Shown in pieces: positions 8,721 through 17,362 of a stretch of DNA of 34,728 nt. The stretch's first letter is position 1. Each line of letters begins with the position of its first letter. The notes beneath the pieces are model-generated. The model ran no database searches. It was not told the DNA's origin and was given only the letters and a program-made list of their open reading frames with translations. The position numbers and the translations under genes were made by a program. The stretch lies in contig JAKOGY010000022.1 of assembly GCA_028658405.1 (NCBI GenBank), positions 1 through 34,728 of the forward strand, in the 5' to 3' direction. This DNA comes from Dolichospermum sp. ST_sed8. GTDB taxonomy: Bacteria > Cyanobacteriota > Cyanobacteriia > Cyanobacteriales > Nostocaceae.

Positions 8721-9230
8721 TTGACTATCCTTTTTAAGCAAGTCTTAAAGAATCTGCGTGTCTTTAGACCGCAGAGTGTCAAGGTTAAGAAATTAAAAAT
8801 AATGTTATCATTTATATATGATATATATTATAACCTTGGAGAAAATCTTCTAGATACTATCTACTCGGTTGTCTGTACTTAGCTAGATAGTCTGGTTAAA
8901 CGGCAGAAAGCTGTGTTATGTTCAGAATAATATTTTTATTGGTAAAGCGTGCTACCAAGGATAACTAACTGTCCCTGGAAGTAACGCCAAATCAAACAAA
9001 AATCTCTGTAGATGTTAACATTTGCCACAGCCGTTCAACTAATGCGGTAAACTAAAGCTTAAGACCCAAAATTTCATCTAAAACTAATGACTAAAAATAA
9101 GTGGTAAAATTGAGTCACTAAACTTACTAGGTTTTCACTACGAAATTCACCTCTTAGAGGCTGATATTTCCGGGATAAAACCCAAATCTGACAGGTTTAA
9201 CTACGTTGTATAAAAAGGCAGAAGCACTAC
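8721..9230. other. non-coding stretch upstream of the DUF6679-type gene
   Basis: No gene was seen. A small hairpin CTGCG...CGCAG (8754-8774) shares the core GTGTCTTTAGACC with the RNA-like module before the Uma2 gene (34643-34710). The last 150 bases probably hold the promoter and leader of the following gene; no element could be fixed with confidence. Confidence 0.5.
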
Positions 9231-9542
9231 ATGCTACACCGCAAAATTTATCAACTGTGTTGCGACGGGCGGGAGGTATGTGTTTTTTTGCGGGATCAGC
9301 AACGCTGGATAGAGCGGGCCCGCATCATTGATATCGAAGGCGATTTAGTGACTTTACGCTATGAAACAGACGAAGAAGATGAGCTTTGCTCTTGGGAGGA
9401 AATGGTTCGTCTCGAAAGCATCGGATCTGTTACTCAAAAATTAGCTTCAGTGCAACGCGGTAATATAGATCCGCTGACAACTGAGGACTGTCCAGAAGCA
9501 GAGCGTATCCCTAACCCTTATACTGACCTAAATCCAGATTAA
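9231..9542 (+). CDS. small DUF6679-type cyanobacterial protein
   Basis: A 103-residue acidic protein beginning MLHRKIYQLCCDGREVCVFL. I believe it belongs to the cyanobacterial DUF6679 family (function unknown); the strong conservation I remember for this N-terminal block supports a real gene. The middle segment DLVTLRYETDEEDELCSW suggests a small beta-rich fold. It converges with the MBL-fold hydrolase gene with only 17 bases between stops. Its last codons are repeated at the very start of the window. Confidence 0.75.
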   Translation: MLHRKIYQLCCDGREVCVFLRDQQRWIERARIIDIEGDLVTLRYETDEEDELCSWEEMVRLESIGSVTQKLASVQRGNIDPLTTEDCPEAERIPNPYTDLNPD

Positions 9543-9595
9543 ACGCTCCTAAACTAAATTCATATCAAGCGTTCAAAAGCAGGACAGTAACCATC
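9530..9595. repeat. 66-bp exact direct repeat, partner of 1-66
   Basis: This is identical to window bases 1-66. Here the sequence is part of two genes, so this is likely the original locus and the copy at the window edge the derived one. Confidence 0.9.
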
Positions 9596-11218
9596 AAGGG
9601 TAACTTTGAAATTATATAAGGGGGCAGCGGGGTTCCAACACCGTTGCCCTCTTTGGTGTCGGCAGCTACCACAGCAAGCAACATCACCAGAATTAGGACG
9701 AAGGTTATTTGAGTTTAATAGTTCTCGTGGAGATAACCCCCGGAATACCAAATCTTCACCCTGCCAACGCGCTTCTATTAAACCTGTATCAGCAAATTGT
9801 CGCCAGCGGGGATCTGCCGTCACTGCATCGGGGAGAGTGATAGTAATAACAGTTCCTAACTCTGTCAATTCCCCCTCATAATTAATTTCTGGGGGCGCAG
9901 GTTGTAAAAATGTTTCCCCAATCGGTAATTCTACTAGAGTCCCGGCTGCTGGTGAATGAACATGATAGCGGTTTTGTAACTCTTCTAAACAAGTTAGGTC
10001 TGCTAGATAACTAGGAGAACCATGCACAAAAATCACGTGCTGGGGTCGTAAATTATGAATGAGTTGAGTTGTTCCCGGTCCATCACTGTGTTGCGCTAAA
10101 AGATAACTTTCAACTTTTGTCGGCGCTAAATATTCTTGATTAACTTTAATATCAATTTTTTCAGGTAGAAGAATCAGCCAATTGCCTCTGTCAGCTTGGC
10201 AGTATTTACGTAAATCTGCGGAAGAATCCGTGATGACAATACAAGGAGATGTCCCTAAAGTTGCCAGATTTTCCGGTTTTAATCTGCGAACACGAGGTTT
10301 TACCCGTTCATCCCAAAATAAGGGTTGATGACGGGCAAAATTCTGCACTGAAGCCGGAAAATGGGGTAAAAGTTCTAAATAGGCATCGCAACCAGCGGCC
10401 ACAGCACCATCAACCCAAATGTCTAGATCTCTGCCTGTAAAGTGGTGATGAGAACGTAACAGCATGAGTAATTCTTGACCTAAACCTAAAGCTGGTGCTG
10501 GTAAAATTACTGAATAGCTTTCATCTGTTCCAGCGGCGCTGATAGCGCGATGAATCCTTTCTGCTAGTTGATTTTCTTGGTTACGACGATGGGGATGACG
10601 GGATGTTCCATAACTACCTTCAATTAATAGTACGTCTAAATTTAAACCTCTAAGTTCATCCAGTCGTAAGCCTTCTACCAAACGGGAGTTGGATAGGAAA
10701 AAATCACCCGTGTAAAGTAACTTATAATCGCGGTTGGGGGTGTGGTAAGTGAGGAGGATAACCACAGCACCGGGTAAATGACCTGCGGGAAATAATTCTA
10801 CTATTAAATTTTCTCTGATTTCTATAGGCGATCGCAATGGTAACGCCTGACAAAATGAAGAAATTCTGGGTATCTCTTCTTCTAGCCAATTTAACGGTAA
10901 TAATTTCGTTGTTACCTCACTAGCATATATGGGCAACAAGGGAAAAGCTTGATGTAGTGTTAATAAACCTCTAGCATGATCTGGATGAGCATGACTAATT
11001 AAAACCAAATCCGCTGGCATTGGTGATGTACCACTTTCTGCCGATTCAGTTAAATTCTGCGCTACAGGTGAAATATTTGTCAAGCCGAAATCTAACAGGA
11101 TACGGTGCGAACCCATTCTCACCAGTAGACATACACCCTCATCTTGATGCTGAACACTATAGGGTAAACATTCTAGCTCATTAGAGGTTTCGACCGCATC
11201 AATTGATATATTATCCAT
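9560..11218 (-). CDS. MBL-fold, beta-CASP-like metallohydrolase
   Basis: Metallo-beta-lactamase-fold protein of 552 residues. The metal site HAHPDH lies at about 76-81, followed by a later Asp in YTGDFFLS. The inserted region with VILPAPALGLGQELLMLL and the late FVHGSPSYL resemble beta-CASP nucleases (RNase J/CPSF-73 type), so RNA or DNA is a likely substrate. The C terminus adds a cysteine cluster (CCGSC, then two further Cys, about 510-547) that could bind metal. It starts at ATG and stands alone on this strand. The exact substrate is not known from sequence. Confidence 0.8.
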   Translation of the reverse strand: MDNISIDAVETSNELECLPYSVQHQDEGVCLLVRMGSHRILLDFGLTNISPVAQNLTESAESGTSPMPADLVLISHAHPDHARGLLTLHQAFPLLPIYASEVTTKLLPLNWLEEEIPRISSFCQALPLRSPIEIRENLIVELFPAGHLPGAVVILLTYHTPNRDYKLLYTGDFFLSNSRLVEGLRLDELRGLNLDVLLIEGSYGTSRHPHRRNQENQLAERIHRAISAAGTDESYSVILPAPALGLGQELLMLLRSHHHFTGRDLDIWVDGAVAAGCDAYLELLPHFPASVQNFARHQPLFWDERVKPRVRRLKPENLATLGTSPCIVITDSSADLRKYCQADRGNWLILLPEKIDIKVNQEYLAPTKVESYLLAQHSDGPGTTQLIHNLRPQHVIFVHGSPSYLADLTCLEELQNRYHVHSPAAGTLVELPIGETFLQPAPPEINYEGELTELGTVITITLPDAVTADPRWRQFADTGLIEARWQGEDLVFRGLSPRELLNSNNLRPNSGDVACCGSCRHQRGQRCWNPAAPLYNFKVTLDGYCPAFERLI

Positions 11219-11321
11219 CCTTTGCTCCTCACCTCCATCAAACTATTGGCTGAGAAATTTGGCTTTTAGCAATATTTTTCAGCAAAGTTCTAAAAGTTGC
11301 AAACCTTGGTTATAACTCTTA

Positions 11322-11444
11322 TTAATGTGCAGAACCATTACCATGATAGTCTTTAGAATCATAAAAGCCATTTTTCGTACCAAAGAATAAGCACGAAACC
11401 GTAAATATAACAGTTAAACCCACTAAAATCAGCTTGATATCCAT
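11322..11444 (-). CDS. 40-aa single-span membrane protein, possibly NdhP-like
   Basis: The product starts MDIKLILVGLTVIFTVSCLF, a single membrane helix, and ends in a polar tail ...DYHGNGSAH. An AAGGA ribosome site lies about 10 bases before the ATG. Size, one N-terminal helix and a conserved-looking tail fit the very small subunits of cyanobacterial thylakoid complexes. NdhP of the NDH-1 complex is my tentative candidate, but I could not confirm it by comparison. Confidence 0.65.
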   Translation of the reverse strand: MDIKLILVGLTVIFTVSCLFFGTKNGFYDSKDYHGNGSAH

Positions 11445-11685
11445 TGATTTTTTATCCTTGAACTCAGATTTTTTAATCTTATATCAGTGTTTTTGCCTTT
11501 GGGCAGAATCACGAGAAAATCTTTACCATGATTAGGTTCTATGTAAATATAGCACTTTTATGGTATGGTCAGGGGCAACTTGTCAGAATCAAGATGTCCA
11601 GGATTAGAGGATGAAGACAGGGATTTTATCACCAACTACCTATAAGCGATTATAGCGGTTATCGCTCTTGATGCAATATAATCGA

Positions 11686-11704
11686 GGGCGCAGACCCTGC
11701 GCCC
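11686..11704. repeat. dispersed palindrome GGGCGCAG-ACC-CTGCGCCC
   Basis: This perfect 8-bp-arm hairpin belongs to a dispersed repeat class. A relative lies inside the RND permease gene at about 31584-31635, and a variant lies at about 20706-20735. Confidence 0.75.
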
Positions 11705-11934
11705 CTACAGAGTTTGCGATTGGCTGACTGTATCTCACTCAAGTGCATACCGCTATATTAGGTCGCGCTTCACTATTGCCCTATTCAGCATTTAAGCTTT
11801 TGAGAATTTGCTGGGCTAACAATTCCTTAATTTCTGTATGTCTGGGTACAGCTTTAATGACCTTTGGCGAATTTATCAAAACAGTTTATAATGAAATAGA
11901 TTTTGGTGAGAAACTTACGGTATGTCAGTAACCC

Positions 11935-12293
11935 AACCCTAAAGGGACTGGGCTTGCAAGAGTAATCAAGCAAGCCGTGCTGACCAGACCACCCACAAGC
12001 GATGTCGAAGGGTAGCCGTTATTTGAGTCACGACACCCACCGAATGCGTAGCTAGTTCCCTGCTCTGTCATTTGCAATTAAACAGTTTTAAGGTAACAGA
12101 AACAGTGTTGCAAGTCTAAAAAGCTTTTATAACGCAGTCGTTGCTAACATTACCCCAGAAATGGGAGTTGGTTTCCAGATTCCAATCAAAAATCTGGTTT
12201 CAATTTAATATCCACAGCGGTTAAAACCGCACGTGTCGCTTCCCTCTCAGGGCTAAAGCCGCTGAGTTTCCCACTTACCGGGTATTCTTATGA
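11935..12293 (+). ncRNA. HEARO-like RNA (IscB omega RNA class), orphan
   Basis: A structured stretch with no ORF. In order it has: a small CCC/GGG hairpin (about 11936-11945); a perfect 7-bp hairpin GGCTTGC/GCAAGCC (11951-11976); a conserved-looking block with GTGCTGACC and GGGTAGCCG; a CCAGATT/AATCTGG hairpin near 12176; GCGGTT/AACCGC (12217-12230); and a final CTCAGGGC/GCCGCTGAG stem. It ends ...ACCGGGTATTCTTATGA, with an ATG at 12290. This order and ending match my memory of HEARO RNAs, which lie directly before iscB start codons and guide that nuclease. Here the frame after the ATG stops after seven codons and no IscB follows. Ends are approximate. Confidence 0.6.
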
Positions 12294-12304
12294 AAAAATT
12301 TCAA

Positions 12305-12383
12305 GGCGGTTAAAACCGCTCGTGCCGTTTCCCTCTCACCGGCTAAAGCCGCTGAGTTTCCCACTTACCGGGTATTCTTATGA
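12305..12383 (+). repeat. second copy of the HEARO-like RNA 3' module
   Basis: This repeats 12216-12293 over about 78 bases with few changes. It includes the GCGGTT/AACCGC hairpin, the CTCA...TGAG stem-loop with GGCTAAAGCC, and the end ACCGGGTATTCTTATGA. The ATG at 12380 opens a frame of only 13 codons. Tandem duplication of the 3' end is the simplest origin. Confidence 0.8.
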
Positions 12384-12718
12384 GTATTTTTCCCAGGATT
12401 TTATTCCACAGCAAATCTTGATCAGCGATCACTCTTAATATTAATTAACTTCCTCATCAAAAATTATAAGATATGCACTCTCAGCCACTTTCAAAAATCT
12501 CTACAAGATTTGCATGAACGAAAAACGGAGAAATTTCATCAAAATTAACACACTAGGATTATACTCAACATGGCTTAATTATTTGATTTGATTTAAGTGG
12601 GTAGAGTCCAGGTCCCAACCGTTTTGAGTATAAATAAAGTACAACTCTTGATGGATGTAATCTGTCCTTGGGTTAGACAGTCGTTACCAAGAATTGTAAG
12701 TTAATAAATTCACGTTCC
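12384..12718. other. A/T-rich gap with one inverted repeat
   Basis: No gene was found and no recognisable IscB remnant. A perfect 10-bp inverted repeat, TTATACTCAA (12559-12568) with TTGAGTATAA (12624-12633), encloses 55 bases. Confidence 0.5.
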
Positions 12719-13282
12719 TTAGAGGGTAATATCTTCTCCACGCTCAGTAAAGCGGACATCTTTTATTTTCCACTGGGAATTACTAATTAATGTTTTGCGG
12801 ACACTACTAAACAACGCAAACTGTTCACAACTAGAAAGAGAAGATACTTGTCGTTTTGACTCTGGTGAGACTCTCAAATCAACAATAGCAACACCATTCT
12901 TAACATTAACACGATAACCTGACACGCTAAAATCTGCTGTATTCTGTTCCTTGAATATTTTACCTATGGCCTCATTCATAGGTTCTTGGGCGGAAACGTC
13001 AGCTTTTTTGGGAATTAGCTCTTGACATTGGGCATCACTTGTGTATACGGTGACGTTTGTAGTTTTACCAGAGATAGCTTTAGTATTGGAATTATTGGTA
13101 TATGGTTCAACTACAGGGGTTGGAGACTTTTGTAGTTTCTTTGGGGGACTGGTGTTAATTTTGCTATTTGGTGTTGTTTCTGGAGTTGGGTTATTAGCGG
13201 TGTTGTTAGTATCGCAACTACTAATAACAGTGGAGAATGCTACCAAAAGTAAGGATAAAAGATATTGTTTGTAATTGTACAT
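12719..13282 (-). CDS. GerMN-domain lipoprotein
   Basis: The product from the ATG at 13282 (187 residues) starts MYNYKQYLLSLLLV, a lipoprotein signal ending in a lipobox-like VISSC with Cys at about 23. A Thr/Pro/Asn-rich linker follows (about 27-70), then a GerMN domain (about 78-187) recognisable from VTVYTSDAQC, the MNEAIGKIF helix and VNVKNGVAIVDL. The frame stays open up to an ATG at 13372, which would bury the signal, so the later start is preferred. Cyanobacterial GerMN proteins are exported and of unknown function. It lies downstream of the TumE-type gene on the same strand. Confidence 0.75.
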   Translation of the reverse strand: MYNYKQYLLSLLLVAFSTVISSCDTNNTANNPTPETTPNSKINTSPPKKLQKSPTPVVEPYTNNSNTKAISGKTTNVTVYTSDAQCQELIPKKADVSAQEPMNEAIGKIFKEQNTADFSVSGYRVNVKNGVAIVDLRVSPESKRQVSSLSSCEQFALFSSVRKTLISNSQWKIKDVRFTERGEDITL

Positions 13283-13373
13283 ATAGCAATTGTGTTTGAT
13301 TTTTACAAGAAAATTCATCAGGGGAAGGAAAGAAAAAACCTGAATATCAATGATAACTACCTTTGTACCCATC

Positions 13374-13763
13374 CTATTTTATTTCTTGACTGATTAAATC
13401 AATAACTTCTAAAATATTCATACAAACACTTGAATAAACATTAAATTCTTCACTAATATGAACATGATGAGGAAAATTTGGTAAATTAGGAAAATGCTCC
13501 ACATTATCCCATCTCTTTTTTAACTGAGTTTGAGTAGAATCCATCCATTGATGACGATAGGTTTCCGCAATACATTTATCTCCCTTGATTTTAAAAAATT
13601 CCACCACTTCTAAAAAATCACCATTAATTAAATTCAATCTGGCTCGAAAATAACCTTGATCAGATAATGCTCTTTCTTTAACAATAGTAATTTTATCAAT
13701 TATAGGACTGGTGATTAATTTAGCTTTTATTTCGGTCAAATAATCCTGAATTATCATATTCAA
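13374..13763 (-). CDS. TumE-type toxin (DUF6516)
   Basis: A 129-residue protein resembling the TumE/DUF6516 toxin family. It has an N-terminal helix, a beta-rich centre (YFRARLNLINGDFLEVVEFF), a YRHQWMD motif, and HFPNLPNFPHHVHI followed by a C-terminal helix. The aromatic/His-rich PHHVH stretch is characteristic of the family as I recall it. The start codon is one base after the stop of the antitoxin-type gene, which is the usual order for this pair. The family acts as a growth-inhibiting toxin neutralised by its partner; the target was not deduced here. Confidence 0.75.
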   Translation of the reverse strand: MNMIIQDYLTEIKAKLITSPIIDKITIVKERALSDQGYFRARLNLINGDFLEVVEFFKIKGDKCIAETYRHQWMDSTQTQLKKRWDNVEHFPNLPNFPHHVHISEEFNVYSSVCMNILEVIDLISQEIK

Positions 13764-13764
13764 T

Positions 13765-14082
13765 TTAAGATTGAAGTAATGTTAAACGCTTTTGTAAATC
13801 CAACCACATTTGATAAAAAGCACTCCATTCAACAAAGTCTACGTTATCTCCTAATTGTCCGGTTTTAAATTGGCGATAGAAATCTTTAGATGATAATTGA
13901 TACTGTTGCTCAAATTCTTGTAAATCGATCTCTAGTTCTTGAATTTGTACCTGAATATTATTTATTTCCTGAATAATAATCTTTCTGAGAGATAAAGCCA
14001 AAATATCACTATATCCGCCTTGTTCAGAAAGTGCTTCTAGGGTTTTTAATTGATTGATTATTTCTGCTTGGGTTGTCATCAT
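13765..14082 (-). CDS. TumA-type antitoxin
   Basis: A 105-residue, strongly helical, Glu/Gln-rich protein (IQVQIQELEIDLQEFEQQ is a coiled-coil-like stretch at about 38-55). It ends with WSAFYQMWLDLQKRL. Size, coiled coil and position just before a TumE-type gene point to the cognate antitoxin. It starts with two consecutive ATG codons, either of which could be used. Identification rests more on context than on motifs. Confidence 0.65.
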   Translation of the reverse strand: MMTTQAEIINQLKTLEALSEQGGYSDILALSLRKIIIQEINNIQVQIQELEIDLQEFEQQYQLSSKDFYRQFKTGQLGDNVDFVEWSAFYQMWLDLQKRLTLLQS

Positions 14083-14488
14083 TATTTTTTAATTGTAGAT
14101 GGGGTTAATATTTATTATAACAGGGTAAATTAAATGAACTAAGTTATGTTCACTTTGTACAACGTTTGTAATAAATTTTACCGATTTTCATGAAAATATG
14201 AAGTTATATAAATTTTAGGTAGTTATTAAAACTTCCATACAATTAGATATATTGGTTGAGTGAAATAAAGTTGAGTTAGCCAATATAAAAATAGTCACAA
14301 TATTATCATGCCTACCTTGATATATGCTAACTTTTTAGTATACTGTATCAATTGACAAAATAGATTAATTGTCAATATCCAAAATTATACATTAAGATAA
14401 GTAATTATTCAATCATAGTTTGTAAGATAATTTATGATTACCATAGATTAATTACATCGTACCATCATAATATCAATCACCAGTTAAC
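14083..14488. other. A/T-rich gap without a gene
   Basis: No ORF, RNA gene or strong hairpin was seen. It probably holds the promoter of the TumA/TumE pair (read leftwards), but no element could be defined. Confidence 0.5.
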
Positions 14489-14530
14489 ATCCTGAAAATC
14501 CTTTAATCCTGTAAATCCTGATTCAGACAA
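14489..14530. repeat. dispersed ATCCTGAAAATCC...GATTCAGACAA repeat
   Basis: This is a single shorter copy of the repeat seen twice at 61-200. It abuts the stop codon of ureG. Confidence 0.8.
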
Positions 14531-15127
14531 TTAACAAATCGCTGCATTAACAAAGTGAATAACATCTCCTAAACCAGCTTGAGTTTTCAGGTTTGTAAAA
14601 ATAAAAGGTTTATCACCGCGCATTTTTTTCGCATCTCGTTCCATGACATTCAAATCAGCACCAACATAGGGAGCAAGATCGGTTTTATTAATAACTAATA
14701 AGTCAGATTTTGTAATACCTGGACCACCTTTACGGGGAATTTTATCACCAGCAGCTACATCAATTACATAAATGGTTAAATCTACTAATTCAGGACTAAA
14801 AGTAGCAGCTAAATTATCCCCACCACTTTCTAAAAAAACTAAATCTAAATCTGTAAATTTTTCTTCTAATTGTTCAATTGCAGCTAAATTCATGGAAGCA
14901 TCTTCACGAATAGCAGTATGGGGACAACCTCCCGTTTCTACTCCTAAAATGCGATCGCTTGACAAAGCCTGAGAACGGACTAAAAACTGAGCATCCTCTT
15001 GGGTATAGATATCATTTGTCACCACTGCTAACTGATATTTTTCTCGTAAACCCTTACATAAAGCATCTACCAAAGCCGTTTTCCCCGAACCCACGGGACC
15101 CGCAACTCCCACTCTTAAAGCAGTCAT
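14531..15127 (-). CDS. ureG: urease accessory GTPase UreG
   Basis: A 198-residue GTPase that drives nickel insertion into urease. It shows the P-loop GPVGSGKT (about 10-17), the nickel-binding Cys-Pro-His in [11 protein letters not shown] (about residues 66-76), the ESGGDN motif (about 101-106), and the guanine-recognition NKTD (about 147-150). The length is normal. It is last in the ureE-ureF-ureG run, five bases after ureF, so the three are one operon. It works in the cytoplasm with UreF, UreH/D and UreE; the structural genes ureABC are not in the window. Confidence 0.97.
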   Translation of the reverse strand: MTALRVGVAGPVGSGKTALVDALCKGLREKYQLAVVTNDIYTQEDAQFLVRSQALSSDRILGVETGGCPHTAIREDASMNLAAIEQLEEKFTDLDLVFLESGGDNLAATFSPELVDLTIYVIDVAAGDKIPRKGGPGITKSDLLVINKTDLAPYVGADLNVMERDAKKMRGDKPFIFTNLKTQAGLGDVIHFVNAAIC

Positions 15128-15132
15128 AATGA

Positions 15133-15819
15133 TTAACTCCTAAACAATCTAGTATACTGGGTTTCGTGCTGCATACTTGCTAAAGACAAACCCCAATTAC
15201 AACATCCCAAATCATCATCTGCCATTGTGAGAATTTCCCCCACAGTAGAAGTTAATAAAGGTTGTAAACCCAGTAATAACTCTTGTCCCGCAGTTTGTCC
15301 GAGAGGAATAAGTTTAATACCAGCCGTAATTAAATTATTTGCCCAACTGTGTAAGTATGCTAATAAAGCAGCTTGAATATTTATATGCCAATGAGCGCAA
15401 GCTATGGCAAAAGCGATCGCATAATTGCCAGGATAACCCACAGCATTGACCACAGGCAAAATTTTCGGTTCTAGCTTACCTAATAATTGCATCAGAGACC
15501 GTCCCATTTGCCAACTAGCAGCCCGTAATTCCTCCGTATCTCTCGCCGCTGACAACCATAAATTCCACCGCTTTAAAGCCTCCAGATCACCTAACTGAAC
15601 AGCATGGAAACCCCTCACCATTACCGCCGCATCTAGGCGAATTGAGCCATAAAGTAACTCAGATTTTAGCCAATTTTTAAGATTTTCAACATTAGTAATA
15701 GTACCATTTTCTATTAAGATTTCCAAACCTTCCGAATAGCTATAAGCACCAACAGGTAAAGCGGGACTTGCTAATTGTAAAATCGCCAAAAAATGGCTAT
15801 GGGTGAGAGTGATTTCCAT
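15133..15819 (-). CDS. ureF: urease accessory protein UreF
   Basis: A 228-residue, all-helical protein of the UreF family. The recognisable block [18 protein letters not shown] lies at about 17-34, and the [11 protein letters not shown] and later [15 protein letters not shown] blocks match the family. UreF bridges UreG and the apo-urease/UreH complex during nickel loading. Its start overlaps the end of ureE by 23 bases, showing tight co-expression, and ureG follows after five bases. Confidence 0.96.
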   Translation of the reverse strand: MEITLTHSHFLAILQLASPALPVGAYSYSEGLEILIENGTITNVENLKNWLKSELLYGSIRLDAAVMVRGFHAVQLGDLEALKRWNLWLSAARDTEELRAASWQMGRSLMQLLGKLEPKILPVVNAVGYPGNYAIAFAIACAHWHINIQAALLAYLHSWANNLITAGIKLIPLGQTAGQELLLGLQPLLTSTVGEILTMADDDLGCCNWGLSLASMQHETQYTRLFRS

Positions 15820-16237
15820 AAGCTCCTAACTCTGGTTGAAAAGGGACAATTTCTTCTTTAATTTCTAACCCCAATTGTGTTAACATAGCAGCTAGAACTA
15901 CATCTGGAGATAAGCGTAAATAAGTGGGAGTAATTTCCACAGGGACATGACGATTTCCTAAATGATATGCAGCCCTTAATAATAAAGAAATTTCTGCCAA
16001 TACAGTGATAACAGGTTCAGGTTCAGCAATAATTCTCATATAAATACTTTGGTTTTCATCTGTGAGAATATCGCCATCATGTAATACTGTACCTCTAGCT
16101 AAACGCAAAAAAACCTCCTTACCATCTGCTAATATAAATTTATGACGGCTGCGAGTCCGTTCTTGGGCAGTCAGGGAAAGAGTAATAGTCACTATAGCAT
16201 CATTATTAGGTGGTTGACGTTGGGTAAAAGTCAGCAT
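15797..16237 (-). CDS. ureE: urease nickel chaperone UreE
   Basis: A 146-residue UreE. The N-terminal beta domain ([18 protein letters not shown], about 19-36) and the C-terminal metal-binding domain ([14 protein letters not shown], about 89-102) are both seen. The conserved histidine of the GNRH motif binds nickel. The tail GNHSHP carries two histidines only, so it lacks the long His-rich tail of some homologues. It is first in the ureEFG run; a terminator separates it from the upstream DUF2267 gene. Confidence 0.95.
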   Translation of the reverse strand: MLTFTQRQPPNNDAIVTITLSLTAQERTRSRHKFILADGKEVFLRLARGTVLHDGDILTDENQSIYMRIIAEPEPVITVLAEISLLLRAAYHLGNRHVPVEITPTYLRLSPDVVLAAMLTQLGLEIKEEIVPFQPELGAYGNHSHP

Positions 16238-16302
16238 AATTCCCGAAATTAACTTAGATGATTTTGTAACTTTATTTATAGTAATTCATTCTCGATGATT
16301 GG

Positions 16303-16345
16303 TAAACAAAAAGATACCCGATTTATTATAAAAATCGAGTATCTT
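16303..16345 (-). terminator. rho-independent terminator of the DUF2267 gene
   Basis: Read on the minus strand, a stem of about 13 bp with one mismatch (AAGATAC-CGATTT and its complement, 16311-16345) is followed by TTTTTGTTT. It lies 28 bases after the DUF2267 stop and before ureE, so the two are probably separate units. Confidence 0.7.
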
Positions 16346-16372
16346 AAATTTTTGACTTGCAAATTTTTTTGA

Positions 16373-16774
16373 CTAAGCAGGGACTGTATTTATCATTGAT
16401 ATATTAAATAATTCCTCATAATCATGGGAAAAATAGTCATAGAATTTGCGGAAATTTTCTGGAGAAACAGCAAGCTGGACAACAGCAAAAACAGCCCGCA
16501 CATGAATAACAGCTATTGTAGGTTCTACCTTTTCTTTCTGACTGATACATTCAATAAATTCTTGTAAATTCAAAGATTGAATAGGTTCTGTTTCACCTCC
16601 ATGCAAATATTCTCTCAACTCCTGGGGTATTTCTGCTGCTAATTTTTCTCTTTCATCACTAGGAATAATTTGTTTAATAATTTCCAAAGTAGAACGGGTA
16701 GCAACTTCTGCCTCTTGACGGGATTCTGATTGCGCTAGACTTTGGACATGGGTGATAAATTCAGTATATTCCAT
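16373..16774 (-). CDS. DUF2267 family protein
   Basis: A 133-residue helical protein of the DUF2267 family. The N terminus MEYTEFITHVQSLAQ and the block ATRSTLEIIKQIIPSDEREKL, followed by PQELREYL, are typical. The function of the family is unknown; similar proteins are found in many cyanobacteria. A purine-rich GGAG sits about 9 bases before the ATG. It has its own terminator and seems monocistronic. Confidence 0.88.
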   Translation of the reverse strand: MEYTEFITHVQSLAQSESRQEAEVATRSTLEIIKQIIPSDEREKLAAEIPQELREYLHGGETEPIQSLNLQEFIECISQKEKVEPTIAVIHVRAVFAVVQLAVSPENFRKFYDYFSHDYEELFNISMINTVPA

Positions 16775-16879
16775 TTTTTTTATCTCCAGTATTTAAATCA
16801 ATAACGAAATAATTATGAGTGGCAATACATTTCCTTAACTGAACAATATTGTTACTCCCCTCCCAGTATAAGATTACCT

Positions 16880-16920
16880 ATCTTCCTCCTTCTTCCTTCT
16901 TCCTTCTTCCTTCTTCCTTC
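16880..16920. repeat. tandem heptamer repeat TTCTTCC
   Basis: About five to six head-to-tail copies of the 7-base unit. Short tandem heptamers of this sort (STRR) are known from heterocystous cyanobacteria. Confidence 0.85.
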
Positions 16921-17098
16921 GCGTTCTTCGCTCCTTCGTGGTTCATTTAATCTATATTCGGTAGTGAGAAGGGAGTAAGATTGAATATTCTAAAACCTGA
17001 GCCTCCTAATTTAGAAAACTTACTTCAGTCTAACCTTTAAGCATTAACTTAACTTCGCTCTAAAGAAGTAGATAGAGATATATCTAAAGTGAGATTTC

Positions 17099-17132
17099 AG
17101 ATCCCCGACCTTTTGAAGAAGTCGGGGATCTA
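17099..17132. repeat. dispersed palindrome GATCCCCGAC...GTCGGGGATC
   Basis: This is the longest-armed member of the palindrome family of 215-243, with arms GATCCCCGAC and GTCGGGGATC around a CTTCAA-like centre. Confidence 0.8.
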
Positions 17133-17323
17133 TTCTATTATTCTGGATGAGAATAAATAAACACAGAGCAAATTATAGATATTATACTCTGTGTAATATC
17201 TAGGGGTAATCTGCACCTTTAACCCTTAACGCTCTTTGCTTCTTAAATAATAAATTTAAGCTAATTTATATTAATATAATTCTATCCCTTGGCTGGTTCT
17301 TAAATACAATTTCTATTGTAATA

Positions 17324-17351
17324 GTAGGGACAATTCATCAATTATCCCTAC
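17324..17351 (-). terminator. hairpin after the squalene-hopene cyclase gene
   Basis: GTAGGGA and TCCCTAC arms extend inward through AATT/AATT with one mismatch, just past the cyclase stop. There is no clear U-run, so it may be a weak terminator or a 3'-end stabiliser. Confidence 0.4.
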
Positions 17352-17362
17352 AATATTGTCTG

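Larger units (their letters stand above)
16775..17362. other. intergenic region with several repeats, no gene
   Basis: It contains a run of TTCTTCC heptamers (about 16880-16920), a CACAGAG/CTCTGTG inverted repeat near 17161-17192, a family palindrome at 17099-17132 and a hairpin after the cyclase gene (17324-17351). No ORF of note was seen. Confidence 0.6.

Noticed and set aside
8534-8782. 82-residue minus-strand ORF over the small CxxC candidate
   Set aside because: Its composition (clustered Arg and Leu) looks like an antisense shadow and it runs over repeat sequence.
11743-11931. 62-residue plus-strand ORF before the HEARO-like RNA
   Set aside because: Odd composition, no ribosome site, no recognisable family. 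It may include the region upstream of the RNA but is not supported as a gene.
16838-16856. Palindrome GAACAATATTGTTAC before the DUF2267 gene, considered as an NtcA site
   Set aside because: It does not fit GTA-N8-TAC on either strand, and no matching promoter was seen.
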